Shown here: piece by piece, positions 1 through 5,893 of the stretch
Numbering within the stretch: the stretch's first letter is position 1
Layout: each line of letters starts with the position of its first letter
DNA from: Bacilli bacterium
GTDB taxonomy: Bacteria > Bacillota_I > Bacilli_A > RF39 > UBA660
Length of the DNA: 11,955 nucleotides
Assembly: GCA_022801735.1 (NCBI GenBank)
Contig: JAAWSW010000038.1
Location: 1 to 11,955 of the forward strand
Reading direction: 5' to 3'
Notes under the pieces: model-generated
Seen by the model: the letters and a program-made list of their open reading frames with translations, nothing else
Databases searched by the model: none
Told to the model about the DNA's origin: nothing
Program-made: the position numbers and the translations under genes

Positions 1-14
1 TCTTTTCTATTCAT
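1..14 (-). CDS. 5' end of a gene leaving the window (only four full codons visible)
   Basis: An ATG at 14-12 on the minus strand opens a frame reading Met-Asn-Arg-Lys before the window ends. It is preceded by a purine-rich ribosome-binding site (AAAGGGGG at 30-23) at a normal distance of about 8 nt, and by a strong promoter about 80 nt upstream. The product cannot be determined from four codons. From memory, leaders of this general look (hairpins followed by a GGGGG-type Shine-Dalgarno) occur in front of very short hydrophobic holin-like or type I toxin ORFs in Firmicutes; that is an unverified guess. The start call rests on the promoter, leader, ribosome site and ATG all lining up. Confidence 0.45.
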
Positions 15-91
15 AATTACCGCCCCCTTTCAGGTAACCACCTGAACCAAAAGGCAAGCACCAATAGCGGTTACAATATTTCTCTGCAGAG
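15..91 (-). promoter_or_regulatory. Structured 5' leader RNA with competing hairpins near the ribosome-binding site
   Basis: This stretch would be the untranslated leader of the minus-strand gene. Its 5' end holds the palindrome CTCTGCAGAG (91-82). A perfect 7-bp hairpin TTCAGGT-GGTT-ACCTGAA occupies 46-29, directly before the ribosome site. The upstream segment GTAACCGC (74-67) can instead pair over 8 bp (one G-U) with GTGGTTAC (41-34) inside that hairpin, or over 5 bp (ACCGC 71-67) with GCGGT (23-19) at the edge of the Shine-Dalgarno. These pairings exclude one another, as expected of a regulatory or translation-gating leader. The leader is much more GC-rich than the surrounding intergenic DNA. 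It does not match the conserved cores I know for the glycine, SAM, preQ1, ZTP, THF or fluoride riboswitches. Confidence 0.5.
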
Positions 92-92
92 T

Positions 93-121
93 AATATAGA
101 TTTACTTATAACTCTTGTCAA
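93..121 (-). promoter_or_regulatory. Strong sigma-A promoter for the leftward leader transcript
   Basis: On the minus strand there is a perfect -35 TTGACA (121-116), a 17-nt spacer and a -10 TATATT (98-93). This is the best -35 match in the window. Transcription would begin near 88-85 and read the structured leader before the ATG at 14. Two perfect palindromes, ACAAATTTGT (125-134) and AAGTACTT (142-149), lie just upstream of the -35 box and could be operator half-sites, though nothing else supports that. Confidence 0.75.
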
Positions 122-205
122 ATAACAAATTTGTATATTTTAAGTACTTCAATTTAGGAAATTCGTCTATATGTGAATTTGGCAAAGTTAAGTTTTTTTA
201 TTATC

Positions 206-241
206 AAAAAAAGGAAAGTTTATAAAAATAAAAGAACTTTC
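206..241 (-). terminator. Terminator-like hairpin facing left, with no evident gene feeding it
   Basis: On the minus strand GAAAGTT (241-235) pairs perfectly with AACTTTC (220-214) across a 14-nt loop, and is followed by C and seven Ts (212-206). It looks like a weak intrinsic terminator for leftward transcription. The only DNA upstream in that direction is the mutL promoter and coding region, so it would stop antisense transcription before it reached the leader promoter. The stem is AT-rich with a long loop, so chance is a real alternative in DNA of this composition. Confidence 0.25.
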
Positions 242-271
242 TTGTTAATTAAATAATAAATAGTGTATAAT
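242..271 (+). promoter_or_regulatory. mutL promoter
   Basis: A -35 TTGTTA (242-247) is separated by 18 nt from a perfect -10 TATAAT (266-271). The -10 ends 16 nt before the mutL ATG, so transcription would begin near 278, at the AGGTGAT ribosome-binding site (278-284). The same CTTGTTAA -35 sequence recurs at the next promoter (2151-2158). Confidence 0.75.
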
Positions 272-287
272 TAAAAAAGGTGATAAT

Positions 288-2120
288 ATGTCAGTAATTA
301 AAGTAATGGATGAACTACTTGCCAATAAAATAGCCGCAGGAGAAGTAGTAGAAAGATGTGCATCAGTAGTAAAAGAATTAGTAGAAAATAGTATAGATGC
401 AGGTTCTACAGAAATAAAAGTAGAATTAATTGAGGCGGGAACAAGAGAGATAAAAGTTATAGATAACGGAAAAGGAATGGATGAATCAGATGCTACACTT
501 GCATTCTCTAGACATGCGACTAGTAAAATTGATGATGAAGAAGGTTTATTTAGATTAACAACACTAGGATTTAGAGGAGAAGCCCTCGCTTCAATTGCCT
601 CAGTATCAAAAGTAGATTTAAAAACAAGTATGGGAGATATTGGAACCCATGTAGTAATAAGTGGTGGAAGAATAGACACCATTGAAAAAGGCGATGCCAG
701 AAAAGGAACAATAATTACTGTAAGTGAATTATTTTATAATACACCTGCCAGATTAAAACACATGAAAAGTTTATATAGTGAACTTGCCAGCATAACTGAT
801 TATATGAATAAATTATCACTATCAAGACCAGATATTAGATTTTCGCTAAAAAACAATGATAATTTAATCCTTCAAACAGATGGAACAAATAATACATTAA
901 AAACAATAAAAAGTATATATGGAAGCGATGTTGCTAGAAAAATGTTACAAATTAAAGGAGAAAATGCCGACTATGAAATAGAAGGATATATTTCATCTCC
1001 AGAAGTTCATCGTTCAAGTAGAAATAACATGATAACCTTAGTTAATGGTAGAATAGTTAGAAATCAAGATATTAACCGAACCATAAATGATAGTTATCAT
1101 TCATATAAACCAGATAATAGATATCCAATTACAGTTATCCATATAACAGTAGACCCAAGTGTAATCGATGTAAATATTCATCCAACCAAAATGGATATTA
1201 AATTTAGTAAAATGGATACACTTCTAGAACTAATTAGAGAAAACATCAAAAAAACAATAAGTAATAAAAATCTTATCCCAGAAGTAGTAGTAAAAGAACC
1301 AAGACCAAAATATGAAGAAATGACATTAAATCTGACTAGGGAAGACAGCAATATAGAAATGCCTATTCCAAAACAAGAATTAGATTTAGAGCCACAAGAA
1401 CTAATAGTAAATAACTTCTATTTTGATGAAGATAAAAAAGAAACAGTAACATACGAAGTAGATACTACTGGCGATATTGTTATGGAAAATATAGAACCAT
1501 ATAACCAATATGATGAAAAAGTAATGCCAGAAATGTATCCAGTTGGTTTAGTGCATGGAACATATATAATATGCCAAAATGAAAAAGGAATGTATATTAT
1601 TGATCAGCACGCAGCCAAAGAAAGATGTAACTATGAACTATTTAAAAAACAAATGGGTAATCCTAATGTGGCTTCCACTCCATTACTATTTCCAATAACA
1701 ATTGAACTATCAAATACTGAGTTTATGATTCTAAAAGAAAATATGCACATACTAAGAGATTTAAAATTTAATATAGAAGAATTTGGAATCAATTCAGTAA
1801 TTATAAAAGAACATCCAGCATGGTTACCAGATGGAAATATAGAAGAAACAATTAGAAAAATAATCGAAATAGTAATCGCAACTGAAAAGAACTTTGATAT
1901 AGAAAAATTTAACGAAAAAGTAGCCACAATGATGAGTTGTAAACAAGCAATAAAAGCCAACATGAATATTACCATGGAAGAGATGGAAGCATTAGTAACA
2001 GATCTTAGAAAATGTAAAAATCCATACAACTGTCCTCATGGTAGACCAACAACAATTTTCTATTCAACATATGATATGGAAAAACTGTTCAAAAGAAGTG
2101 GCTTCGATAACATAAAATAG
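288..2120 (+). CDS. mutL: DNA mismatch repair protein MutL with latent endonuclease domain
   Basis: MutL couples MutS mismatch recognition to strand nicking and excision. The 610-aa product has the GHKL ATPase motifs: IAAGEVVER (15-23), ELVENSIDAG (30-39, metal-binding Asn34), DNGKGM (59-64), the lid GFRGEAL (94-100) and HPTK (298-301, gamma-phosphate-sensing Lys301). An acidic linker (about 335-415) leads to a dimerisation/nuclease domain with DQHA(x2)E(x4)E at 439-450, SCKQAIKAN (550-558) and CPHGRP (582-587), the metal-site motifs of endonuclease-active MutL found in species lacking MutH. Two oddities stand out: the usual ERP of motif I is ERC (Cys24), and the position where Bacillus MutL carries its QEMIVP clamp-binding motif reads TPLLFP (464-469), without the Gln. 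The ATG follows AGGTGAT at ideal spacing. It appears monocistronic; mutS is not in the window. Confidence 0.97.
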   Translation: MSVIKVMDELLANKIAAGEVVERCASVVKELVENSIDAGSTEIKVELIEAGTREIKVIDNGKGMDESDATLAFSRHATSKIDDEEGLFRLTTLGFRGEALASIASVSKVDLKTSMGDIGTHVVISGGRIDTIEKGDARKGTIITVSELFYNTPARLKHMKSLYSELASITDYMNKLSLSRPDIRFSLKNNDNLILQTDGTNNTLKTIKSIYGSDVARKMLQIKGENADYEIEGYISSPEVHRSSRNNMITLVNGRIVRNQDINRTINDSYHSYKPDNRYPITVIHITVDPSVIDVNIHPTKMDIKFSKMDTLLELIRENIKKTISNKNLIPEVVVKEPRPKYEEMTLNLTREDSNIEMPIPKQELDLEPQELIVNNFYFDEDKKETVTYEVDTTGDIVMENIEPYNQYDEKVMPEMYPVGLVHGTYIICQNEKGMYIIDQHAAKERCNYELFKKQMGNPNVASTPLLFPITIELSNTEFMILKENMHILRDLKFNIEEFGINSVIIKEHPAWLPDGNIEETIRKIIEIVIATEKNFDIEKFNEKVATMMSCKQAIKANMNITMEEMEALVTDLRKCKNPYNCPHGRPTTIFYSTYDMEKLFKRSGFDNIK

Positions 2121-2140
2121 ACTTTTAATAAGTCTTTTTT
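2119..2140 (+). terminator. mutL terminator
   Basis: A 6-bp stem AGACTT/AAGTCT (2119-2124 with 2130-2135) and a 5-nt loop are followed by five Ts. The ascending arm overlaps the last two bases of the mutL stop codon. The stem is weak (two G-C pairs) but the position and T-run are right. Confidence 0.6.
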
Positions 2141-2151
2141 CATGCCTAGCC

Positions 2152-2180
2152 TTGTTAAATACTATAAGCAATGATATAAT
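2152..2180 (+). promoter_or_regulatory. Promoter of the cysteine desulfurase-thiol operon
   Basis: TTGTTA (2152-2157), a 17-nt spacer and TATAAT (2175-2180) preceded by TGA make a full sigma-A promoter with an extended -10. The -10 ends 18 nt before the ATG at 2199. An AAAAGGTGAT ribosome site (2184-2193) fills most of that gap. Confidence 0.78.
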
Positions 2181-2198
2181 TTAAAAAGGTGATAAAAT

Positions 2199-3314
2199 AT
2201 GACATATTTAGACTACAGTGCTACAACTCCAGTAGACGAAGAAGTATTAAACACATTTGTAAAAGCCTCAAAATACATAGGCAATCCAAACTCACTTCAT
2301 AAATTAGGTGTTGAAGCCAAAGAACTTATAGACGCAAGTACAAAACAAATCGCAAATATTTTAAAAGTAAAGAAAGAGGAAATAATATATACTTCAGGTG
2401 CTTCAGAAGCCAATAACCTTGCTTTAAAAGGAATCGAAGTATATAAAAATAGAGGAAACCATATCATAACAACAGAACTTGAACACTCATCAATATATGG
2501 ACCACTAAATTACATGACAAATAATGGTTTTGAAGTTGATTTTGTACCCCTAAAAAATGGAATAGTAGATATAGAAAAACTAAAAGAAATGATAACAGAT
2601 AAAACAATTTTAGTAAGCATCAGTGCAGTTAATAGTGAAACCGGAGTAAGACAACCAATAGAAGAAATTGGAAAACTATTAAAAGAATATCCAAAAGTAA
2701 TATTCCATAGTGATATCACACAAGCAGTAGGAAAAATAAATGTTGATTTAACCAACGTTGATTTAGCCAGTTTTTCAGCCCATAAATTTTTCGGTATAAA
2801 AGGAATCGGTGCCCTAATAAAAAAAGAAAACATTAGATTAGAACCACTAATTCATGGTGGCAAAAGTACAACAATATATCGTAGTGGGACACCAACACCT
2901 GCACTTATAGCAAGCATGGCAAAAGCATTAAGATTAGTAAATGATACACTTACAGAAGATATAAAGAAAATACAAATATTGAATAATAAAATAACAGAGA
3001 ATTTAAAACAATATAAAAACGTTTATATCAATAGTACACAAAATTCAATTCCACATATTTTAAATGTTAGTATTATAGGTGTAAAACCAGAAACAATGCT
3101 TCATGCTTTAGAAGAAGATGAAATATATATATCTACTCAAAGTGCATGCTCTAGTGGAAATACATCAAAAGCAGTTATGGCAGTTACCAACGATGAAGAA
3201 AGAGCAAAATCAAGTATAAGAATTAGTCTTTCTAAAAAAACAACAGAAGAAGAAATAAATTCATTCTTAAAAAGTTTTCAAAAAAATTATCAAAGATTGG
3301 AGTTAAACAAATGA
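2199..3314 (+). CDS. iscS: Class I (IscS/NifS-type) cysteine desulfurase
   Basis: A PLP enzyme that takes sulfur from cysteine as a protein-bound persulfide for Fe-S clusters, tRNA thiolation or other sulfur acceptors, leaving alanine. The 371-aa protein opens with YLDYSATTP and shows SGASEANNLA (66-75), His96 in TTELEH (stacks on PLP), Asn145 in VNSETG, Asp172/Gln175 in HSDITQAVGK, the Schiff-base Lys196 in SAHKFFG, and the catalytic Cys317 in SACSSGN. The SxxSACSSG-type loop and the spacing after it mark class I, unlike the SufS-type enzyme at 10615. It heads an operon and its stop overlaps the next start (ATGA). No IscU scaffold or thiI lies beside it, so its sulfur acceptor is not shown by context. 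The iscS symbol is by class; nifS-like is equally fair. Confidence 0.93.
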   Translation: MTYLDYSATTPVDEEVLNTFVKASKYIGNPNSLHKLGVEAKELIDASTKQIANILKVKKEEIIYTSGASEANNLALKGIEVYKNRGNHIITTELEHSSIYGPLNYMTNNGFEVDFVPLKNGIVDIEKLKEMITDKTILVSISAVNSETGVRQPIEEIGKLLKEYPKVIFHSDITQAVGKINVDLTNVDLASFSAHKFFGIKGIGALIKKENIRLEPLIHGGKSTTIYRSGTPTPALIASMAKALRLVNDTLTEDIKKIQILNNKITENLKQYKNVYINSTQNSIPHILNVSIIGVKPETMLHALEEDEIYISTQSACSSGNTSKAVMAVTNDEERAKSSIRISLSKKTTEEEINSFLKSFQKNYQRLELNK

Positions 3315-3793
3315 GAAGAGATAAAATAAACTATTATTTAGATATCGCAGAAACAGTTTTAGAAAGAGGAACTTGTTTAAGAAGAAATTATGGAGCAATC
3401 ATCGTAAAAAACGATGAAATAATTTCAACAGGTTTTACAGGTGCACCTCGTGGAAGAAAAAATTGCTGCGACATAAAAACATGTCAAAGAGAAAAACTAA
3501 ATATCCCAAGTGGACAAAGATATGAACTATGTAGAAGTGTTCACGCAGAACAAAATGCTATAATATCTGCCTCAAGAAATAACCTAATAGATAGTACACT
3601 ATATCTAACAGGAAAAGATGCTAAAACAAAAGAATATGTAAAAAACGCTACACCTTGTGAACTATGTAAAAGGTTTATAATTAATGCTGGGATAAAACAA
3701 ATAATTATTCGTGATGATAAAGATAACTATCGTATAATTGATGTTAAAGAGTACATAATAAATGATGACACCATTAATGGAGTTTTAGTATGA
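3311..3793 (+). CDS. Deoxycytidylate (dCMP) deaminase, ComEB-like
   Basis: This zinc enzyme converts dCMP to dUMP, supplying substrate for dTMP synthesis. At 160 aa it has the usual family length. The catalytic zinc site is complete: HAE (His78, proton-shuttling Glu80) and PCELC (Cys116, Cys119). The region GFTGAPRGRKNC (41-52) and YELCRSVHAEQNAI (71-84) are typical of dCMP deaminases rather than cytidine or tRNA deaminases. Extra cysteines at 22, 52, 53 and 58 fit a second structural zinc site known in phage and Gram-positive members; this is inferred. It starts in an ATGA overlap with the desulfurase and ends in another ATGA overlap with the thioredoxin-like gene, so it is translationally coupled on both sides. 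Its metabolic link to thiol chemistry is not obvious. Confidence 0.93.
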   Translation: MRRDKINYYLDIAETVLERGTCLRRNYGAIIVKNDEIISTGFTGAPRGRKNCCDIKTCQREKLNIPSGQRYELCRSVHAEQNAIISASRNNLIDSTLYLTGKDAKTKEYVKNATPCELCKRFIINAGIKQIIIRDDKDNYRIIDVKEYIINDDTINGVLV

Positions 3794-4050
3794 AAATAAT
3801 AAAAATAAATGCAATGTGGTGTAGTGGATGTTTATCAATGAAAAAAATTTGGAAAGAAATCAAAGAAGAATATCCTAATTTAAACATAGTAGAATATGAT
3901 TATGATTTAAATGAAGAAGAAATAAAACCATATAATATTGGTGATGTACTTCCAGTAATCATATTACAAAATAGTAAAAAAGAAATAAGATTAATAGGTG
4001 AAAAAACAAAACAAGAAATCATTCAAGGAATAGAAGAAATAAATGCATAA
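3790..4050 (+). CDS. Small thioredoxin-like protein with a CSGC active site
   Basis: An 86-aa thioredoxin-fold protein with no signal sequence, so probably cytoplasmic. The first beta strand IIKINAMW runs into the redox motif WCSGC (Trp10, Cys11, Cys14). The region VLPVIILQ carries the conserved cis-proline of the fold. It is shorter than classical thioredoxin (about 105 aa) and lacks WCGPC, resembling minimal thioredoxins encoded beside membrane thiol transporters. It overlaps the preceding gene by ATGA and the following CcdA-like gene by 8 nt. I infer that it is the cytoplasmic electron donor or partner of that membrane protein. Confidence 0.8.
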   Translation: MKIIKINAMWCSGCLSMKKIWKEIKEEYPNLNIVEYDYDLNEEEIKPYNIGDVLPVIILQNSKKEIRLIGEKTKQEIIQGIEEINA

Positions 4051-5215
4051 AAAATTATTATTAATTATAATTCCCTTAATCTTATTTTTAATACCACTAA
4101 ATGCTGAGGCTAAAGAATTAACAATTAATCTTTTTTATGGAAAAGAATGTCCACATTGCGAACATGAGCAGCAATATTTAGAAACACTAAAAAAACAATA
4201 TGGTGATAACATCGAAATAAAAAAATACGAAGTTTGGCATAATAAAGAAAATAGTGAATTATTAACTAAAGTTAGAAAAGCCTTAAAAAACGAAGATGAA
4301 GGAGTGCCATATACAGTAATTGGTACAAATGACTTTACTGGATATAATGAAGATACCGCAAATAAAATAAATGCTCTTATAAAGCAACATTTAAAAACTC
4401 CAATAACAGATGTAATAGATGATATTCAACAAGGTAAAGAAATAACAAAAACAAAAACAACTAAAACTAACGATATAACAGTTCCAATTTTAGGAGAAGT
4501 AAATGCCAAAACAGTATCATTACCACTTCTAGCCGCAGTAATCGGTTTAGTAGATGGATTTAATCCATGTGCAATGTGGGTACTTATATTCCTAATCAGT
4601 ATGCTTATTGGTATGAACAATAAAAAAAGAATGCTTACATTAGGTATTACATTCATCCTAACATCAGGAATAATGTATACATTATTTATGGTGGCATGGC
4701 TTCATATTGCTCAAAGTGCTATGCAGCAAATAATTTTAAGAAGTTTAATCGCCGTAATAGCAATTATCGCAGGAGCCTACAATTTAAATAAATACTTTAA
4801 AGAACCAAATGGATGTACAGTTACAAATAAAAAACAAAGAAAACAAATCTTTGAAAAAATCAAAAAATTTACAAAAGAAAAAAGTTTAATCTTATCATTA
4901 ATAGGTGTAATTACACTTGCTATAACAGTAAACCTAGTTGAACTTGCATGTTCAGCAGGACTTCCACTATTATTTACAAGTGTACTTGCCATGAATGATT
5001 TAAATACAATACAGTATTCATTAAATATTTTAATATATATTCTATTCTTCCTAATAGATGATATAATCGTATTTATAATCGCTATAAAAACAATGGAAGT
5101 AACTGGATTATCAACAAAATATAGTAAATATCTAAGTTTAGTTGGAGGCTTAATAATGCTTGCTATAGGCGCACTTTTAATCCTAAAACCAGAATGGATT
5201 ATGTTTAATTTTTAA
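4043..5215 (+). CDS. Secreted CPHC thioredoxin domain fused to a CcdA/DsbD-type thiol transporter
   Basis: A 390-aa membrane protein predicted to move reducing equivalents across the membrane. Residues 1-23 form a signal peptide or anchor (KK, then a hydrophobic run ending AEA). Residues 24-about 118 are a thioredoxin-like domain with CPHC (Cys36, Cys39) and a cis-Pro in GVPYTVIG. After a Thr/Lys-rich linker (about 120-148) come six likely membrane helices, near 159-180, 197-218, 230-247, 280-303, 325-349 and 363-381. The redox pair of the CcdA core is visible: Cys176 in FNPCAMW (helix 1) and Cys303 in LVELACSAGLP (helix 4). Known biology of CcdA/DsbD suggests electrons pass from a cytoplasmic thioredoxin, probably the gene just upstream, to the outer domain. 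CPHC is the motif of the oxidase DsbA, so direction should not be assumed. No terminator is evident after it. Confidence 0.88.
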   Translation: MHKKLLLIIIPLILFLIPLNAEAKELTINLFYGKECPHCEHEQQYLETLKKQYGDNIEIKKYEVWHNKENSELLTKVRKALKNEDEGVPYTVIGTNDFTGYNEDTANKINALIKQHLKTPITDVIDDIQQGKEITKTKTTKTNDITVPILGEVNAKTVSLPLLAAVIGLVDGFNPCAMWVLIFLISMLIGMNNKKRMLTLGITFILTSGIMYTLFMVAWLHIAQSAMQQIILRSLIAVIAIIAGAYNLNKYFKEPNGCTVTNKKQRKQIFEKIKKFTKEKSLILSLIGVITLAITVNLVELACSAGLPLLFTSVLAMNDLNTIQYSLNILIYILFFLIDDIIVFIIAIKTMEVTGLSTKYSKYLSLVGGLIMLAIGALLILKPEWIMFNF

Positions 5216-5283
5216 ATAAACATAATTTTTTCTTATTATTATCATTTTTCTGCACATACTAACATTGGAAAGGTGGTAAAAAA

Positions 5284-5832
5284 ATGGAAGAAAAGAATAA
5301 TACAACTATGACCATTATAATCGTCGTAATTGTCTTACTTATTGTTGGTTTAATCGCATACTTTGTTATGAATAATAACAAAACAGATGATAATATCAAT
5401 GAACCTAATATAACAGATAATGATACATTAGATGATACAAGCGATGAAACAAAAGACGTAGCAGGCGCTTATACTGGTACATATAATAAAAATACAAATG
5501 TAGTTGAAGATGCAGCAGATGCAATCACTGATAATGATAGTGATAGAGTAGTTGTTGAATTACTTCTTAAAAAAGATGGAACAGCCACTTTCGTCAAAAC
5601 TGGCGATGAAGATGAAACCATCAAAGGAACTTATACAACTTCAAATGACAAAGTTACCTTAACAAGTAGTAATGATACAGATAATATAGACAATGATACA
5701 ACTGCAGATAAACATACTCATGAATTTACTATCAATGCTGATGGATCATTAACATATAAAGATGATGCTACCAGCACAGATACTGTAACTTTAAATAAAA
5801 CAGATGAAGATAATTTAAAACACATTAAATAA
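5284..5832 (+). CDS. Acidic membrane-anchored extracytoplasmic protein, unknown function
   Basis: A 182-aa protein of unknown role. A single hydrophobic helix (about 8-28, rich in I and V) follows a short charged N-terminus. There is no lipobox and no cysteine anywhere, so it is probably a signal-anchored protein facing outward. Residues 29-60 are a low-complexity Asp/Asn/Thr linker. The rest alternates strand-like stretches with a pattern seen in small calycin- or NlpE-like beta domains: GAYTGTYN, VELLLKKDGTATFV, IKGTYTTSNDKVTLT, HEFTINADGSLTY. That fold suggestion is by pattern only. The ATG follows AAAGGTGGT at proper spacing. No convincing promoter is seen in 5216-5283 and no terminator ends the upstream gene, so read-through is possible. 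A terminator follows. Confidence 0.8.
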   Translation: MEEKNNTTMTIIIVVIVLLIVGLIAYFVMNNNKTDDNINEPNITDNDTLDDTSDETKDVAGAYTGTYNKNTNVVEDAADAITDNDSDRVVVELLLKKDGTATFVKTGDEDETIKGTYTTSNDKVTLTSSNDTDNIDNDTTADKHTHEFTINADGSLTYKDDATSTDTVTLNKTDEDNLKHIK

Positions 5833-5859
5833 AAGGTTATTAAAAAAATAGCCTTTTTT
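5831..5859 (+). terminator. Terminator after the acidic membrane protein
   Basis: AAAAGGTTATT pairs with AATAGCCTTTT (one G-U) across an A-rich loop, and the descending arm runs into six Ts. The ascending arm begins just inside the stop codon. Its T-run lies only about a dozen bases before the ffh -10 box. Confidence 0.75.
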
Positions 5860-5871
5860 CTTTAAATAATG

Positions 5872-5877
5872 TATAAT
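5872..5877 (+). promoter_or_regulatory. ffh promoter (-10 box)
   Basis: A perfect TATAAT ends 16 nt before the ffh ATG. The matching -35 position falls in the preceding terminator's stem and T-run and shows no recognisable hexamer. The AGGTGAT ribosome site lies at 5884-5890. Confidence 0.6.
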
Positions 5878-5893
5878 GTAATAGGTGATAAAA

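Noticed and set aside
15..91. Known riboswitch (glycine, preQ1, ZTP, SAM, THF or fluoride) in the minus-strand leader
   Set aside because: The conserved core sequences of these classes, as I remember them, are not present; only generic hairpins and alternate pairings can be supported.
245..682. Long antisense frame opposite the start of mutL
   Set aside because: It lies wholly opposite an unmistakable gene, has a Ser/Leu/Ile-biased composition typical of antisense AT-rich DNA, and has no ribosome site. The same reasoning removes the other shadow frames, including those opposite the CotD-like gene and ffh.
3311..3314. Mycoplasma genetic code (TGA = Trp)
   Set aside because: TGA ends the desulfurase, deaminase, SufD and the 283-aa protein exactly at family-typical ends or operon overlaps, and conserved Trp positions use TGG.
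5216..5283. Promoter for the acidic membrane protein (CATACT near 5255)
   Set aside because: Only a partial -10 match with no -35 at proper distance, much weaker than the other promoters here.
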